From: Rhodospirillaceae bacterium
GTDB taxonomy: Bacteria > Pseudomonadota > Alphaproteobacteria > Kiloniellales > DSM-21159
Assembly: GCA_029265995.1 (NCBI GenBank)
Contig: JAJUFM010000006.1
Span: 1 to 51,608 of the forward strand
Direction of reading: 5' to 3'
DNA length: 51,608 nucleotides
Both the position numbers and the translations under genes were made by a program. The notes under the pieces are model-generated. The model was not told the DNA's origin. It made no database searches and saw nothing but the letters and a program-made list of their open reading frames with translations. This document shows positions 41,176 to 51,451 of this stretch, in pieces. Within the stretch, counting starts at the first letter, position 1. Every line of letters starts with the position of its first letter.

Positions 41176-42309
41176 CTACTCGCGCTCGAGCAGCAGGTGG
41201 CGCGCCTTTTGGAAGATCCGACCGAAATGTCCTGCCTCCGCAACCTCAACTCCTGCGACTAGCGGGACCTGGTGTTCAGCAATGCCAGGCCCGCTGATAT
41301 GCAACGTGGCAACCTGCTGGCCTGCTGCGATGGGCGCTGGAAGAGGGCTGTCGTAGGTTACCTTCGCCGTCACTTGATCCCTTGCGGCATGGCGGAGTGT
41401 AACTAGAACGTCTTCCTCGGCGACGAGAGGAACCCGTTGTTGTGAGCCCAGCCAGACCTCCGCCTCTTCAATCACACTGCCTGCTTCAAAGAGTTTGAAG
41501 TTATCGAACTCGCGAAACCCCCACCGCATGAGGCGTTCTGCTTCCTCTGCGCGCTGGCGCTGACTCTCCAGGCCGGTGACCACCAGAATGAGCCGACGGC
41601 CATCCTGGACCGCGGAGGCCGTAAGACCGTAACCCGCCTCCTGTGTGTGCCCCGTTTTCAGCCCATCGGCGCCGATATTGCGGTAGAGCAGAGGATTGCG
41701 GTTAGGTTGAGTGATGTCGTGCCAGGTGAATTCCCTTTCCGAGTACAAGGGATAAAGTTCAGGAAACTCACGGATCATGCGTTCTGCCAGGTTTGCAAGA
41801 TCTCGCGCCGACATTACATGACCTTCTGCCGGCCAGCCGGTGGCGTTACGAAACTGGCTGTCTTTTAGGCCAATCTCCTTGGCAAGCGTGTTGAGTTCTC
41901 TGGCGAAGGCCTCCTCACTTCCCGCGAGGCCCTCTGCAAGGACGACGCAAGCGTCGTTGCCGGACTGAACGATGACCCCGCGAAGGAGATCCTCTACGCG
42001 GATTTCACTGCCCAATTCCACGAACATCTTCGAGCCGCCCATCCGCCAGGCTCTTTCACTGACGGGCAGGTGATCATCGAGAGAAAGGCGCCCTTGTCGA
42101 ATGCGGTCGAACACCGCGTAGACCGTCATGATCTTGCTCATGGAGGCGGGCGGCATTGCGCGGTCCCCGTTCTTGTCGAGCAAGACGGTCCCGGTCGACA
42201 TATCTACCAGGTAAGCCTCGCGAGCCGCGGTGTCGATTTGCGCACTCGCAGGGGCGATGATCATCAGCGTCAAAAATGCCGCTGCCAAACCACGAACTAC
42301 TGCTTTCAT
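41176..42309 (-). CDS. dacA: D-alanyl-D-alanine carboxypeptidase (PBP5/6 family)
   Basis: SxxK in PPASMSKIM, SGN in QSGNDACVVLAEG, KTG in LKTGHTQEAGYGL; signal peptide. Confidence 0.94.
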   Translation of the reverse strand: MKAVVRGLAAAFLTLMIIAPASAQIDTAAREAYLVDMSTGTVLLDKNGDRAMPPASMSKIMTVYAVFDRIRQGRLSLDDHLPVSERAWRMGGSKMFVELGSEIRVEDLLRGVIVQSGNDACVVLAEGLAGSEEAFARELNTLAKEIGLKDSQFRNATGWPAEGHVMSARDLANLAERMIREFPELYPLYSEREFTWHDITQPNRNPLLYRNIGADGLKTGHTQEAGYGLTASAVQDGRRLILVVTGLESQRQRAEEAERLMRWGFREFDNFKLFEAGSVIEEAEVWLGSQQRVPLVAEEDVLVTLRHAARDQVTAKVTYDSPLPAPIAAGQQVATLHISGPGIAEHQVPLVAGVEVAEAGHFGRIFQKARHLLLERE

Positions 42310-42390
42310 CGGCTAGATGCCACTCCGACCTGCTGTCCGGTTACCAAGGGTTTCTCATCTCATACCGGAAGGCTAGGGATCAACGTCAGC

Positions 42391-43317
42391 TTACTGCACC
42401 ACCACATGCGAGTTCGTGTAGCCGTCCGATATCAGGCGAGCCAAGAGAACATCGGCTTCGTCGGCGCTTTCAACGGGCCCGATACGCACGCGGTAAAAGC
42501 TCTGCCCGGAAATCGCCGTGGGTTCGATTTGCACGTACCCGTGGGGTTGCAAGCGAGACGCCAGCTGGGAGGCGTTCTGATAATCGGTGAAAGCGCCCGC
42601 CTGGATGAAAACATTCGTTGCTTGAGGTTGCTCCATGTGAATGAGCCCATCCGGCATGGGGGAGCGGGCATGAACTAGTGCGGGTGCTTTCGGTGCTTCT
42701 GCCTGAACCACCGGCGCGGGCTTGGGCTCCGCCTGAGCAACCTGCACACCGTCAGTGGGTAGGCTCGCCGGCGCCGGCGGCAAAACTTCTCCCCGCGCGA
42801 TGGCGGCTAGCTGGATGCTCTCATCGCGCAGCACTTTGACGCGAACCTTGGCTGTACCCTGACGATCGAAGCCCAGCAGTTGCGCCGCGCGATGGGATAC
42901 GTCGATGATACGGCTCTTCGAGAAGGGGCCGCGATCGTTGATGCGCAAATCAACCGAGCGACCGTTTTCGAGGTTCGTCACCCGCACCAGGCTCGGCATG
43001 GGAAGTGTGGGATGAGCCGCCGTCAGGTCGTTCTGATTGTATCGCTCGCCATTGGCTGTCGGCCGCCCATGGAATCCCGGACCGTACCAGGAAGCAATTC
43101 CGGTCTGGTCATAGTCGAGATCCTCTCTTGGATGATACCAGGCACCCGATATCTTGTAAGGCTTTCCAACCTTGTAGCTTCCGACCTGTGCAGGCGTGCT
43201 CCCCGATGAGGAGGTTGGTGCGCCTGTTTGTGTCGTAGTGCCGCAAGCTGACAGTACGAAGGCCGCCGCAACGAACGTGATCATCGTGAGGCGGTACCGT
43301 GAATGGACCCCTGCCAT
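42391..43317 (-). CDS. rlpA: Septal ring lytic transglycosylase RlpA family lipoprotein with SPOR domain
   Basis: Lipobox VLSACGT; TGIASWYGPGFHGRPTANGERYNQNDLTAAHPTLPMPSLVRVTNLENGRSVDLRINDRGPF; C-terminal SPOR. Confidence 0.94.
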   Translation of the reverse strand: MAGVHSRYRLTMITFVAAAFVLSACGTTTQTGAPTSSSGSTPAQVGSYKVGKPYKISGAWYHPREDLDYDQTGIASWYGPGFHGRPTANGERYNQNDLTAAHPTLPMPSLVRVTNLENGRSVDLRINDRGPFSKSRIIDVSHRAAQLLGFDRQGTAKVRVKVLRDESIQLAAIARGEVLPPAPASLPTDGVQVAQAEPKPAPVVQAEAPKAPALVHARSPMPDGLIHMEQPQATNVFIQAGAFTDYQNASQLASRLQPHGYVQIEPTAISGQSFYRVRIGPVESADEADVLLARLISDGYTNSHVVVQ

Positions 43318-43354
43318 CCGAGTTGTTCCCCCTTTAGTCAGGCCTCAGTCTAAA

Positions 43355-44698
43355 TCATCGCCCTGCTGCACTCCTGAGTTCAGCGAGCAAACCAGGGTCT
43401 GCAAAAGCATCCTGCGGCAGATTTCTGTTCCGCTGAAAATCGCGAATTGCTTTGCGCGTCTGCGGTCCGAGCCGCCCATCTACGCCGCCAACATCATATC
43501 CAAGCTTGGCAAGAAGTGATTGCAGCTCGCGGACCTGGCCATTGGACAGGCGCTGATCCTGCTCGGGCGCCGGTGTGGAAAGCCGGGGGCCCCCCGCAAT
43601 GCGGTCCGCGAGATGACCTACCGCGACCGCATAGAAGATGGAGCGGTTCCAGTTCAGAATGCGCCCATAATTGTGGTGCACCAGAAAGGCTGGCCCGCTA
43701 TGCCCAGCGGGGAGGATCAAGGCTGCCTGCTGTTCGCTTTCTGGGAGCGGGTAGCCGCTCGCAGACGTAACGCCCAAGGCAGACCATTCCCGCAGAGGCT
43801 TCCAGGTCTCCGGAGTTGTTGCGATCGAAGCAAGCGAATGATCAAAACCTGCCGGCAGAAGTACTTCCTGCCCCCAATCCTCTCCAGCGCGCCATCCCAC
43901 GTTGGAGAGGAAATTGCCGGCAGAGGCGAAAACATCGGCATAACTGCCCCAGATGTCGCGGCGACCGTCGCCATCGGCATCGACCGCATAGGCTGCGAAA
44001 GTCGAAGGCATGAACTGCAAATGTCCCATGGCCCCAGCCCAGGAACCTTCCATACGGGTCGGCGTGATGTCTCCGGCTTCTAAGATCTTCAACGCAGTCA
44101 GCAACTCACCACGAAAAAAGTCGCTACGGCGATTGTCGTACGCCAAGGTCGCCAAGGCAGCGATGACTGGAAAATTGCCGAAGGTATCGCCGTAGTTGGT
44201 TTCCAGGCCCCAGAAGGCCACGAGATAGCGTGGCTGAACTCCGTAGCGTGCTTCCACCTGCTGCAACAGTGGCCGATGCTCCTGCAGCAGTGCTTGCCCC
44301 CTGCGAACCCGTTCTTCGGAGATCGCGTTGTTGAAGTATCGCCAAAAGGTCAGCGTGAACTCCGGCTGCCGGCGATCGAGTTCGATAATCCGCTCGATCG
44401 GAGCTACATCAGCAAAAGCTCGGTCAAAGGTTTGCTCTGAGATCCCCTCGCGCAAAGCCTCGGCCTTCAATTGTTCACGCCATCGATTGAAGTCGGCTGG
44501 CTGTACCGGTGCCTGAGCCGTTTGAGCCTGGGAGGTCGGCGCCGTCGAGGTCTGTTGAGGCGGCTGCTTCACCTCCGCGCTGGCTCCGGCGCAGCCCGCG
44601 AGGAGCAGCACACTCAAGAAGCAGGCAAGCGTGGCGGGATAGCGCGGACAGCTGCGATGACGCGTTGCAGTTAAAATTGCCGGAGCATTACCTGTCAT
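43355..44698 (-). CDS. Lytic murein transglycosylase (MltB-like) with C-terminal PG-binding domain
   Basis: ALLQEHRPLLQQVEARYGVQPRYLVAFWGLETNYGDTFGNFPVIAALATLAYDNRR, GAMGHLQFMPSTFAAYAVDADGDGRRDIWGS; C-terminal VRELQSLLAKLGYDVGGVDGRLGPQTRKAIRDFQ. Confidence 0.93.
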   Translation of the reverse strand: MTGNAPAILTATRHRSCPRYPATLACFLSVLLLAGCAGASAEVKQPPQQTSTAPTSQAQTAQAPVQPADFNRWREQLKAEALREGISEQTFDRAFADVAPIERIIELDRRQPEFTLTFWRYFNNAISEERVRRGQALLQEHRPLLQQVEARYGVQPRYLVAFWGLETNYGDTFGNFPVIAALATLAYDNRRSDFFRGELLTALKILEAGDITPTRMEGSWAGAMGHLQFMPSTFAAYAVDADGDGRRDIWGSYADVFASAGNFLSNVGWRAGEDWGQEVLLPAGFDHSLASIATTPETWKPLREWSALGVTSASGYPLPESEQQAALILPAGHSGPAFLVHHNYGRILNWNRSIFYAVAVGHLADRIAGGPRLSTPAPEQDQRLSNGQVRELQSLLAKLGYDVGGVDGRLGPQTRKAIRDFQRNRNLPQDAFADPGLLAELRSAAGR

Positions 44699-44789
44699 AG
44701 GTTGCTTTCATGCCATGTTATGCGGAGTCAGCGCAATCCCGCGGTGCCGGTGTGGCGCTGCAGCAGGAAGAGTAGGGGAGGGGAATCAA

Positions 44790-44824
44790 AAGCACGGCTC
44801 GAAGCGGTCCTCGAAGCCGTGCTT
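44790..44824 (-). terminator. Rho-independent terminator after grxD
   Basis: AAGCACGGCT (44790-44799) / AGCCGTGCTT (44815-44824) followed on the minus strand by TTGATTCCCC. Confidence 0.75.
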
Positions 44825-44841
44825 GTACAAGACGTCTGCGC

Positions 44842-45183
44842 TCAGGCAGCTGGGCGCATCTCGATGCCGTGGTTGGTCATCAAGTCAGTGAGTTCGCCCG
44901 ACTGATACATCTCGCGAACGATATCGCACCCTCCGACGAACTCACCCTTTACGTAAAGTTGCGGGATCGTCGGCCAGTTCGAGAAGTCCTTGATGCCCTG
45001 CCGCAAGCCAGGATCTTCCAGCACGTTGATGCCCTTGAACCTGACACCCAGGTGCGTCATGACCTGCACAACGACAGCGGAAAAGCCGCACTGTGGGAAC
45101 ACCGGAGTGCCCTTCATATAGACCACCACATCGTTCTCGCTGATGTCCTGGCGGATGCGTTCGAAAACCGGATTGTCAGTCAT
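44842..45183 (-). CDS. grxD: Monothiol glutaredoxin Grx4 family
   Basis: CGFS motif FPQCGFSAVVVQVM; NWPTIPQLYVKGEFVGGCDIVREMYQSGEL. Confidence 0.96.
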   Translation of the reverse strand: MTDNPVFERIRQDISENDVVVYMKGTPVFPQCGFSAVVVQVMTHLGVRFKGINVLEDPGLRQGIKDFSNWPTIPQLYVKGEFVGGCDIVREMYQSGELTDLMTNHGIEMRPAA

Positions 45184-45209
45184 CTCGTATTCCTCAACAA
45201 GCCGCTGGC

Positions 45210-45446
45210 TTAGTCTGCCGGTGCGGAGGTCTGCAGCGCCAGTGCGTGCAGTTCGTTGCCCATGCGCCCCTGGAGCGCCGCATACACCAACTGGTGCTGC
45301 TGGACGCGTGTCTTTCCCTTAAACACCGGAGACACTACGTAAGCGGCGTAGTGATCTCCATCTCCGCGAAGATCCTCAATGGTCACCTGTGCGTCAGGTA
45401 TACCTTCCTTGATCAAGCGTTCGATCTCATGCGGGTCCATTGCCAT
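45210..45446 (-). CDS. BolA family protein
   Basis: IERLIKEGIPDAQVTIEDLRGDGDHYAAYVVSPVFKGKTRVQQHQLVYAAL. Confidence 0.94.
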   Translation of the reverse strand: MAMDPHEIERLIKEGIPDAQVTIEDLRGDGDHYAAYVVSPVFKGKTRVQQHQLVYAALQGRMGNELHALALQTSAPAD

Positions 45447-45485
45447 CAGCCGGCGCCCTCCCCTCCTAAGTCTGCAACGGTCGCC

Positions 45486-47678
45486 TTATGCGACGCCACC
45501 ACTCATGTAGTTCGGAAACCAGCTCTCATGCGCGTTCCGCAACTCACTCAAGGACATGCTGCCTAGGTTACCCAGCGTCAAGCCGTCGCCACCGCTCTTG
45601 CCGATTATGACAGCCGGCACTTCCGCTTCCTTTGCAGCACTTAACAAGCTTTCAGGGTCCTTGACCGCGACAAGATAACGCGCCTGATCTTCGCCAAACA
45701 ACCATTCGGCAGGTCTTTCCTGCCACTCTTCCGGGAGATGCAGCTCTGCACCAACACCTCCGATCAGAGCCATCTCTGCAAGCGCCACCAGAAGACCGCC
45801 ATCGGAGAGATCGTGAGCGGCGACAATCTGGCCGTTTGCAATTTGCTGCCGCAGGAACTCGCCGTTGCGCCTTTCGGCGGCGAGATCGACGGGCGGGGGA
45901 GGGCCTTCTTCCCGGCCCTCCACGTGGTGCAGATAAAGGGACTGGCCGAGATGCCCCTGCGTTGCACCGATGAGAATAAGAGCAAGGTCACCCTTCTCCA
46001 GGCCCGGCGCAGCAAGACGGCTGACGTCTTCCACCAGCCCGATGCCTCCAATAACTGGCGTGGGCAGGATGGCTTGGCCTTCGGTTTCATTGTAGAGCGA
46101 CACGTTGCCTGAGACGACGGGATAATCGAGCGTCCGGCAAGCCTCGCCCATGCCTTGAACGCAGCCGACAAGCTGCCCCATCACACGCGGCCGCTCCGGG
46201 TTACCGAAGTTCAGGTTGTTCGTCACGGCGAGCGGCTTTGCGCCGACCGCGCAAAGGTTTCGCCATGATTCCGCGACGGCCTGCCGGCCTCCTTGAACGG
46301 GGTCCGCATAGCAATAGCGCGGAGTACAGTCGGTGGTGGCAGCTAGCCCCCTGCGTCCGTCCGGTAGCCGAATGACCGCAGCGTCAGCGCCTGGACGGAG
46401 GATCGTATTGCCCCCGATAAGATGGTCATACTGCTCCCATACCCAGCGCCGGGAGGAGAGATCGGGGCCACCGAGCATGTCCTTCAAGATATCCAGCGGC
46501 CTTTCCATGGGCTGGCTGACGTTGATCGGCTCCGCGGCAGGAGTCGGCTCCCACGGTCGATCATACTCAGGGGAGGCGAGCGCAAGAGGGTCAATCGGCA
46601 GATCGCCTACGGTCTCACCATGCCAGCGCAGTACCATACGACCGGTCTCGGTCAAGCGTCCAATGATCGCGAAATCGAGATCCCACTTCTCGAAGATGCT
46701 ACGCGCCAGGTCTTCGCGTCCTGGCTTCAGGACCATGAGCATCCGCTCCTGACTTTCAGACAGCATCAGCTCGTAAGGCGTCATGCCTTCCTCGCGCATG
46801 GGCACGAGTTCGAGATCAAGTTCGACCCCGACGCCGCCCTTGGATGCCATTTCGAAGGAGGAGGAAGTCAATCCCGCAGCCCCCATATCCTGGATCGCGA
46901 CAATGGCGTCGGTGCTCATCAGTTCAAGGCAGGCCTCGATCAGGAGCTTCTCGGTGAAGGGGTCTCCGACCTGGACAGTCGGCCTCTTTTCCTCGCTATC
47001 TGCGTCGAACTCCGCGGAGGCCATGGTGGCGCCGTGGATGCCATCACGCCCGGTCTTGGAACCCACGTAAACCACGGGATTGCCGGGGCCAGCAGCGGCG
47101 GAATAGAAGATCCGGTCGGTTGGGGCCAAGCCGACGGTCATCGCGTTGACGAGGATGTTGCCATTATAGGCGGGATGAAAATCAACCTCGCCGCCGACCG
47201 TAGGAATGCCTACACAGTTGCCATAGCCACCGATGCCCGACACCACACCGGCGACCAGATGGCGGGTTTTGGGGTGATCGGGGCTGCCGAAACGGAGCGC
47301 ATTCAGGTTCATCGCCGGTCGGGCGCCCATGGTGAAAACATCCCGCAGAATGCCGCCCACACCGGTGGCCGCGCCTTGATAGGGCTCGATAAAGCTGGGG
47401 TGGTTGTGGCTTTCGATCTTGAAGACGGCGGCAAGGCCCTCCCCAAGATCAACGACACCCGCGTTCTCGCCCGGGCCCTGAATCACATGGGGGCCTTCCG
47501 TAGGCAGTGTCTTGAGCCATTTCTTCGATGATTTGTAGGAGCAGTGCTCTGACCACATCACCGAGAAGATGCCTAGCTCAACGAGATTTGGTTCTCGCCC
47601 AAGGATCTCGAGAACTTTCTGATATTCTTCGACCGTCAGCCCATGCTCGGCGATCAGCTCAGGGGTAATTTTGCTCAC
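45486..47678 (-). CDS. purL: Phosphoribosylformylglycinamidine synthase subunit PurL
   Basis: [82 protein letters not shown]. Confidence 0.98.
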   Translation of the reverse strand: MSKITPELIAEHGLTVEEYQKVLEILGREPNLVELGIFSVMWSEHCSYKSSKKWLKTLPTEGPHVIQGPGENAGVVDLGEGLAAVFKIESHNHPSFIEPYQGAATGVGGILRDVFTMGARPAMNLNALRFGSPDHPKTRHLVAGVVSGIGGYGNCVGIPTVGGEVDFHPAYNGNILVNAMTVGLAPTDRIFYSAAAGPGNPVVYVGSKTGRDGIHGATMASAEFDADSEEKRPTVQVGDPFTEKLLIEACLELMSTDAIVAIQDMGAAGLTSSSFEMASKGGVGVELDLELVPMREEGMTPYELMLSESQERMLMVLKPGREDLARSIFEKWDLDFAIIGRLTETGRMVLRWHGETVGDLPIDPLALASPEYDRPWEPTPAAEPINVSQPMERPLDILKDMLGGPDLSSRRWVWEQYDHLIGGNTILRPGADAAVIRLPDGRRGLAATTDCTPRYCYADPVQGGRQAVAESWRNLCAVGAKPLAVTNNLNFGNPERPRVMGQLVGCVQGMGEACRTLDYPVVSGNVSLYNETEGQAILPTPVIGGIGLVEDVSRLAAPGLEKGDLALILIGATQGHLGQSLYLHHVEGREEGPPPPVDLAAERRNGEFLRQQIANGQIVAAHDLSDGGLLVALAEMALIGGVGAELHLPEEWQERPAEWLFGEDQARYLVAVKDPESLLSAAKEAEVPAVIIGKSGGDGLTLGNLGSMSLSELRNAHESWFPNYMSGGVA

Positions 47679-47698
47679 ATTCCTGCTCCCTGGAAAGC

Positions 47699-48388
47699 TT
47701 ACGCCAACGACTTGACGATGCCGTCAAAAAGGCCGCAGCCTTCGGTGCTGCCCTGGATCGGGTCAGTGGCATCTTCCGGATGAGGCATCATCCCGAGTAT
47801 GCGACGGTTCTCGCTCAGGATGCCGGCTATATCATTCAGCGAACCGTTGGGGTTGGCGCGCTCTGCCGCCTCACCTGGCCCGGCCACGTAGCGGAAGGCC
47901 ACGCGCTCCTCGCCTTCGAGCCGATCGATCGTCCCCTGGTCCGCAAAATAGTTGCCGTCCTGGTGGGCGATCGGGACGCGCAATAGCTGGCCTCTCCCAT
48001 AAGAGCTCGTGAAGATCGAGTTGTCGGTTTCAGCACGCAAGTGCACGTCGCGACACACAAATCGGAGGTCGGCGTTGCGCAGCAACGCTCCCGGTAGAAG
48101 CCCGGCTTCCGTCAGTACCTGAAAGCCATTGCAGATGCCGACCACCGCGACGCCTCGTGCCGCCTGACGCTTCACTTCCTTCATAACGGGTGAAAGTGCC
48201 GCCATCGCGCCTGGACGCAAATAATCCCCAAAGGCAAAACCGCCCGGAAGGACGATAAGGTCGAGGTCTGGCAGCTCACTCTCCTTGTGCCAAACAAGAA
48301 GCGGCTCCTGACCAGAGGCGCGTTTGAGCGCTGCGATCACGTCATTTTCCCGGTTCGTCCCGGGAAAGCGGATGATTGCCGCGCGCAT
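47699..48388 (-). CDS. purQ: Phosphoribosylformylglycinamidine synthase subunit PurQ
   Basis: [70 protein letters not shown]. Confidence 0.98.
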   Translation of the reverse strand: MRAAIIRFPGTNRENDVIAALKRASGQEPLLVWHKESELPDLDLIVLPGGFAFGDYLRPGAMAALSPVMKEVKRQAARGVAVVGICNGFQVLTEAGLLPGALLRNADLRFVCRDVHLRAETDNSIFTSSYGRGQLLRVPIAHQDGNYFADQGTIDRLEGEERVAFRYVAGPGEAAERANPNGSLNDIAGILSENRRILGMMPHPEDATDPIQGSTEGCGLFDGIVKSLA

Positions 48389-48630
48389 CAGGCCTCTACC
48401 TCAACCTCGAAATTCTCTATCACCTGGTTGGCGAGCAGCTTGCGGCACATTTCCTCGACCTGAGCACGCGCCTTGGAGGGATCCTGCTCGGCGAGTTCCA
48501 GCTCGATGAGCTTGCCTTGGCGCACTTCCTTGACGCCAGCAAAGCCCAGGGCTGTCAGCGCATGCTCTATTGCCTTGCCCTGGGGGTCGAGCACACCGTT
48601 CTTCAGGGTGATATGCACGCGCGCTTTCAT
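48388..48630 (-). CDS. purS: Phosphoribosylformylglycinamidine synthase subunit PurS
   Basis: MKARVHITLKNGVLDPQGKAIEHALTALGFAGVKEVRQGKLIELEL; stop/start overlap with purQ. Confidence 0.96.
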   Translation of the reverse strand: MKARVHITLKNGVLDPQGKAIEHALTALGFAGVKEVRQGKLIELELAEQDPSKARAQVEEMCRKLLANQVIENFEVEVEA

Positions 48631-48864
48631 ATTGCTCGCTACCTTCGTAGTGGGGCGGGAAAGATCGAGCGCAGACTAGCCTTCGACACCTCGTCATTCA
48701 ACGACGAGCAGGTGACCCTTGGTCGCAGTTGTGCCAAACGCCAGAACAACGCGAAGCGTTTCACCGGGGTGAATGGGGGACCCCCGTGCCGCCTACTTTC
48801 AAGACGGCTTGTCGAAAGCCTCAGAGCTAAAGATCTTCCTCCCTTTCATCAGCGGATTGCCCAG

Positions 48865-50202
48865 ATGTCCCTTTATTCCTCCACGCTGCTCGACCCTCAT
48901 GTGAAAGCTCCCAGCTGGTGGGAAGAAAGCGCAAGCGTGCATCCGCCTGCCTGTCCGGCGTTGGAAGAAGATGCATTTTGCGATGCTGCTGTAATCGGCG
49001 GTGGCTATACAGGCCTGTCGGCCGCCCTGCATCTGCAGCGCGATCATCATCTTTCGGTGCGTGTCCTCGAAGCCGGGCAGCCGGGCTGGGGAGCCTCGGG
49101 TCGCAATGGTGGCTTCTGCTGCATCGGGGGGGCAAAGCTTTCCTACCAGGCCATGATCGACCGCTTTGGCCTGGAAGAAACGCAAGGCTTCTTCAAGGTT
49201 CAGCAGGAGGCGATCGAGACAGTCGCGGCCATGGCCGAGCAGGGGCTGGTTAATCTTGGTGCGAGTGGGCAGGTAGGCGAGATCTGCCTGGCCCACCGGC
49301 CGAGGCGGGCTGCGGGTCTACAGCAGGAAGCGGAGTTTCTCCGGCACACCTTCGGGATCGAGGCGGAGTGGAAGTCGCCAGAGCAGCTTGCCGAGGAAGG
49401 GATGAGAAGCAGTCTGCATGGCGGCCTTTTCCTGCCCTTTGGATTTGGTCTTCATCCTCTGACCTATGCCCGCAGTCTCGCCCGAGCAGCACAACAGTGC
49501 GGCGCGACACTGCACGGTGACAGCGAAGTGATTGCCTGGTCGCGGGAGGGTAAGCACCACAGGTTACACACCTCCCGCGGCACGCTGCGCGCGAAACGCG
49601 TTATCCTGGCGACCAATGGCTACAGCCGGGAAGCTCTCGTACCCGCCCAGGCTGGCCGGCTGCTTCCGGTGCTATCCAACATACTTGTCACTCGGCAATT
49701 GTCGGAGGAGGAACTGCAAGCTCAGGGCTGGAGCTCAACAAGACTGGCCTATGACAGCCGAGACCTGCTCCACTACTTCCGGCTTTTGCCCAACGGGCGT
49801 TTCCTCTTCGGCGGCCGTGGCGGCGTGAGCGGCACCGCGGCAGACGTGGCGCGTCAAAGAGCTTGGATGGAACGGTGTTTCCGCAGCTTCTTTCCGGCTT
49901 GGGGCGAAGTCGGCTTCACGCACTTCTGGAATGGGTTGGCATGCCTGGCCGCCGATCGACTGCCTCATGTGGCAGAGCTTCCCGACACTCCCGGCGCCTT
50001 CACGGCCTTCGCCTATCACGGCAACGGTGTGGCGCTAGCAACCTGGGCGGGCCGAGCAGTGGCTGCCTTGGCGGCTGGTAAAGATCCTCAGCTTCCTGCT
50101 CCCCTACGCCAGGTCCCGCCGCGCTTCTTCCTGCCCGCCTTGCGGCTGCATTATCTGCGCGCGGCCTACCTCGGTTATCGGCTTCGCGATGAGTACTTCT
50201 AG
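48865..50202 (+). CDS. FAD-dependent oxidoreductase (DAO family, PuuB-like gamma-glutamylputrescine oxidase type)
   Basis: MSLYSSTLLDPHVKAPSWWEESA; CDAAVIGGGYTGLSAALHLQ; GWGASGRNGGFCCIGGAKLSYQ; HYFRLLPNGRFLFGGRGG; FAYHGNGVALATWAGRAVA. The ORF upstream of 48865 is read-through. Confidence 0.88.
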   Translation: MSLYSSTLLDPHVKAPSWWEESASVHPPACPALEEDAFCDAAVIGGGYTGLSAALHLQRDHHLSVRVLEAGQPGWGASGRNGGFCCIGGAKLSYQAMIDRFGLEETQGFFKVQQEAIETVAAMAEQGLVNLGASGQVGEICLAHRPRRAAGLQQEAEFLRHTFGIEAEWKSPEQLAEEGMRSSLHGGLFLPFGFGLHPLTYARSLARAAQQCGATLHGDSEVIAWSREGKHHRLHTSRGTLRAKRVILATNGYSREALVPAQAGRLLPVLSNILVTRQLSEEELQAQGWSSTRLAYDSRDLLHYFRLLPNGRFLFGGRGGVSGTAADVARQRAWMERCFRSFFPAWGEVGFTHFWNGLACLAADRLPHVAELPDTPGAFTAFAYHGNGVALATWAGRAVAALAAGKDPQLPAPLRQVPPRFFLPALRLHYLRAAYLGYRLRDEYF

Positions 50203-50221
50203 CACTACAGTTGCGCTTACC

Positions 50222-50269
50222 GATTCGTTCTGATTCCCTGGGCCATCGTGGAACAGGGAGGACGAACCG
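50222..50269 (+). promoter_or_regulatory. RBS-occluding hairpin upstream of the transposase start
   Basis: GATTCGTTC..TTCCCTG pairs imperfectly with CAGGGAG..GACGAACC, covering GGGAGG just before the ATG at 50270. Confidence 0.5.
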
Positions 50270-51451
50270 ATGGCGGTGGCGGAATGGGCAGGGACACTGG
50301 TCGACTGGAAGGGTTCTCTTGAAGTTTTGAAGGAGCGGCTGGCCCCCGCTTTCGGACGCTCGGAGACACGGAAATCAGCCTCTGCATTCATCGAGGGGTT
50401 GCTGTCGCCTGCGGAGCGCAAGACCGGCTGGATGCTGGCTGAGCAGGCAGGGCTTTCTCGACCCTACCGCATCCAGTCTCTGCTTGGGCGCAGCCGCTGG
50501 TCGGCTGATTTGCTGCGCGACATAGTGCGAGACTATGTCTGGGAAGCCCTTGGTGATCGCGATGGCGTGCTGGTCGTTGACGATACCGGCTTTGTGAAGA
50601 AGGGCGCGCATTCGGTTGGCGTTGCGCGGCAGTACTCCGGGACGGCAGGCCGAATCGAGAACTGCCAGATTGGCGTCTTCCTGTCCTATGCCAGTCGCTT
50701 CGGCCAGGCCCTGATCGATCGCCAGCTCTACCTGCCCAAGAGCTGGGCGTTCGACCCTGAGCGGCGGGCAAAGGCAGGCGTGCCGGAAGATCTCGAGTTT
50801 GCGACAAAGCCCGCCATGGCGCGTGAGATGGTCGCACGGACCCTCGATGGAGGCGTGTCTTGCGCCTGGGTCTTGGCGGACGCGGCTTACGGCAGCGATC
50901 ACCGCTTCAGGCGCATGCTTGAAGAGCGTGGGCAAGCCTATGTTCTGGCCATCCGTTCCAACCATACCCTGCGGTTCGTCGACGACTGGACACTGGTACA
51001 GAGCGACCCTGCCACTCTCGCCGATGATCTCGAGGCTGACCGGTGGCACTCCCTGGCTGCTGGGGAGGGGGCGAAGGGGCCGCGGCTCTATGACTGGGCC
51101 AGAATTCCATTCGGGGAGGCTCGTGAAGACGGCTTCGAGCGTTGGGTTCTGGTGCGCCGAAGCCAGACCGAGCCGACAAAGCTGGCCTACTACTTCGCCT
51201 ACGCACCCGCTGGCACTTCACTGACGGACCTCGCCGGGGCGGCCGGGCTGCGTTGGACGATCGAGGAGTGCTTCCTGCGGGCAAAAGACGATCTCGGGCT
51301 CGACCATTGCGAAGCCCGCTCCTGGCATGGCTGGCACCGTCATGTCAGCCTCGTCATGGCGGCGGCTGCTTTCCTTGCCAGGCTTTCCGCCGACCAACGC
51401 CGCGCTGCCTTCAGCAAATGGGACAAAACGAGTCCAAATGCCGCTGCGTGA
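50270..51451 (+). CDS. IS701 family transposase (DDE), apparently frameshifted near the C-terminus
   Basis: VLVVDDTGFVKKGAHSVGVARQYSGTAGRIENCQIGVFLSYAS; WVLADAAYGSDHRFRRMLEERGQAYVLAI; RWTIEECFLRAKDDLGLDHCEARSWHGWHRHVSLVMAAAAFLA. Confidence 0.9.
   Translation: MAVAEWAGTLVDWKGSLEVLKERLAPAFGRSETRKSASAFIEGLLSPAERKTGWMLAEQAGLSRPYRIQSLLGRSRWSADLLRDIVRDYVWEALGDRDGVLVVDDTGFVKKGAHSVGVARQYSGTAGRIENCQIGVFLSYASRFGQALIDRQLYLPKSWAFDPERRAKAGVPEDLEFATKPAMAREMVARTLDGGVSCAWVLADAAYGSDHRFRRMLEERGQAYVLAIRSNHTLRFVDDWTLVQSDPATLADDLEADRWHSLAAGEGAKGPRLYDWARIPFGEAREDGFERWVLVRRSQTEPTKLAYYFAYAPAGTSLTDLAGAAGLRWTIEECFLRAKDDLGLDHCEARSWHGWHRHVSLVMAAAAFLARLSADQRRAAFSKWDKTSPNAAA

Noticed and set aside
41068-41262. 64-aa ORF in the dacA-SBP intergenic region
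   Set aside because: Overlaps the dacA 3' end antisense; no motif or clear RBS
46422-47531. 369-aa plus-strand ORF
   Set aside because: Antisense to purL; shadow ORF
48376-48864. N-terminal extension of the FAD oxidoreductase ORF
   Set aside because: Overlaps purS antisense and has no homology-like features; the real start is most likely ATG 48865
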